Below, one piece after another: positions 63,973 to 64,000 of a stretch of 64,000 nt of DNA. The notes under the pieces were generated by a model that worked only from the letters and a program-made list of their open reading frames with translations, had not been told where the DNA came from and did not search any database. This DNA is from Neobacillus cucumis (GTDB taxonomy: Bacteria; Bacillota; Bacilli; Bacillales; Cytobacillaceae). Location of the stretch: positions 62,001-126,000 of the forward strand of contig NZ_JAFBEX010000005.1 in the NCBI RefSeq assembly GCF_016908975.1. The letters are read 5' to 3'. How positions within the stretch are numbered: position 1 is the stretch's first letter; each line of letters begins with the position of its first letter. The position numbers and the translations under genes are program-made.

Positions 63973-64000
63973 GAACGGTTTCAACCTACTGGGACCGTTC
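63973..64000 (+). terminator. Probable terminator after licH, cut by the window end
   Basis: GAACGGT pairs with ACCGTTC around a 14-base loop; any T-run would lie beyond base 64000. Confidence 0.6.

Overview
The window reads as chromosomal DNA of a low-GC, spore-former-type Firmicute of the family Bacillaceae. The evidence is AGGAGG-type ribosome binding sites throughout, frequent GTG/TTG/ATT starts, CcpA (cre) sites, sigma-B-type promoters, a LicT/BglG antiterminator target, and near-identical relatives of Bacillus genes such as bdhA, acoR, yerD, scoAB and rsbRSTUX. A Neobacillus/Bacillus-like genus is my inference; no 16S gene is present to prove it. No prophage, CRISPR array, transposase gene or complete rRNA/tRNA gene is visible.

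Layout. 1-5.6 kb: tail of 2,3-butanediol dehydrogenase, an AcoR-type sigma-54 activator, a YerD-like glutamate-synthase-domain protein and a phasin-like protein. 5.6-10.1 kb: an MFS exporter, small orphan genes, a 5'-broken tRNA-Sec-like remnant, an HU paralogue with a small downstream ORF, and a PrmC-like methyltransferase. 10.2-13.5 kb: soluble-type sugar dehydrogenase, WrbA, cold shock protein, then a repeat-rich spacer. 13.5-21.4 kb: a complete mannoside-use locus (GntR/LacI-type regulator, lipoprotein binding protein, two permeases, GH38 alpha-mannosidase) with palindromic operators. 21.4-27.7 kb: a lone IF-3 paralogue that appears to start at ATT, a LysR regulator with ScoA/ScoB CoA-transferase, a 48-residue protein with a CcpA-type promoter (first of two copies), a b-type-cytochrome-like membrane protein, and an XRE/membrane-protein cluster. 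27.7-31.5 kb: a beta-glucoside PTS/GH1 operon controlled by promoter, cre and RAT/terminator. 31.5-39.0 kb: micro-membrane proteins and a cyoABCDE-like heme-copper quinol oxidase operon. 39.2-43.0 kb: a TetR regulator and an MMPL transporter. 43.3-49.7 kb: a stressosome module (RsbS, RsbT, RsbU, RsbX, RsbR) without RsbV/RsbW/SigB, and KatE catalase; sigma-B-type promoters precede rsbR and katE. 49.8-55.7 kb: a ROK regulator with tandem perfect palindromes, a sugar acetyltransferase, and a glycolipid/envelope glycosylation set (GT39, GalU, GT2). 55.8-61.5 kb: a nickel-pincer (Lar) cofactor cluster with gluconokinase and a nickel permease, but no LarA, and with a broken SDR gene and a broken larB. 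61.6-64 kb: RpiR regulator and GH4 6-phospho-beta-glucosidase.

The genes fit a plant-litter or soil heterotroph that takes up mannosides and beta-glucosides under catabolite control, ferments through acetoin/butanediol, respires through a quinol oxidase and mounts a sigma-B stress response. The most unusual items are the sigB-less stressosome with an apparent phosphomimetic residue in RsbR, the LarA-less nickel-pincer cluster linked to gluconate metabolism, the duplicated CcpA-controlled 48-residue gene, the ATT-start IF-3 paralogue, the tRNA-Sec remnant, and a family of tiny membrane proteins with a shared GFxRGxxxMSPxW motif.
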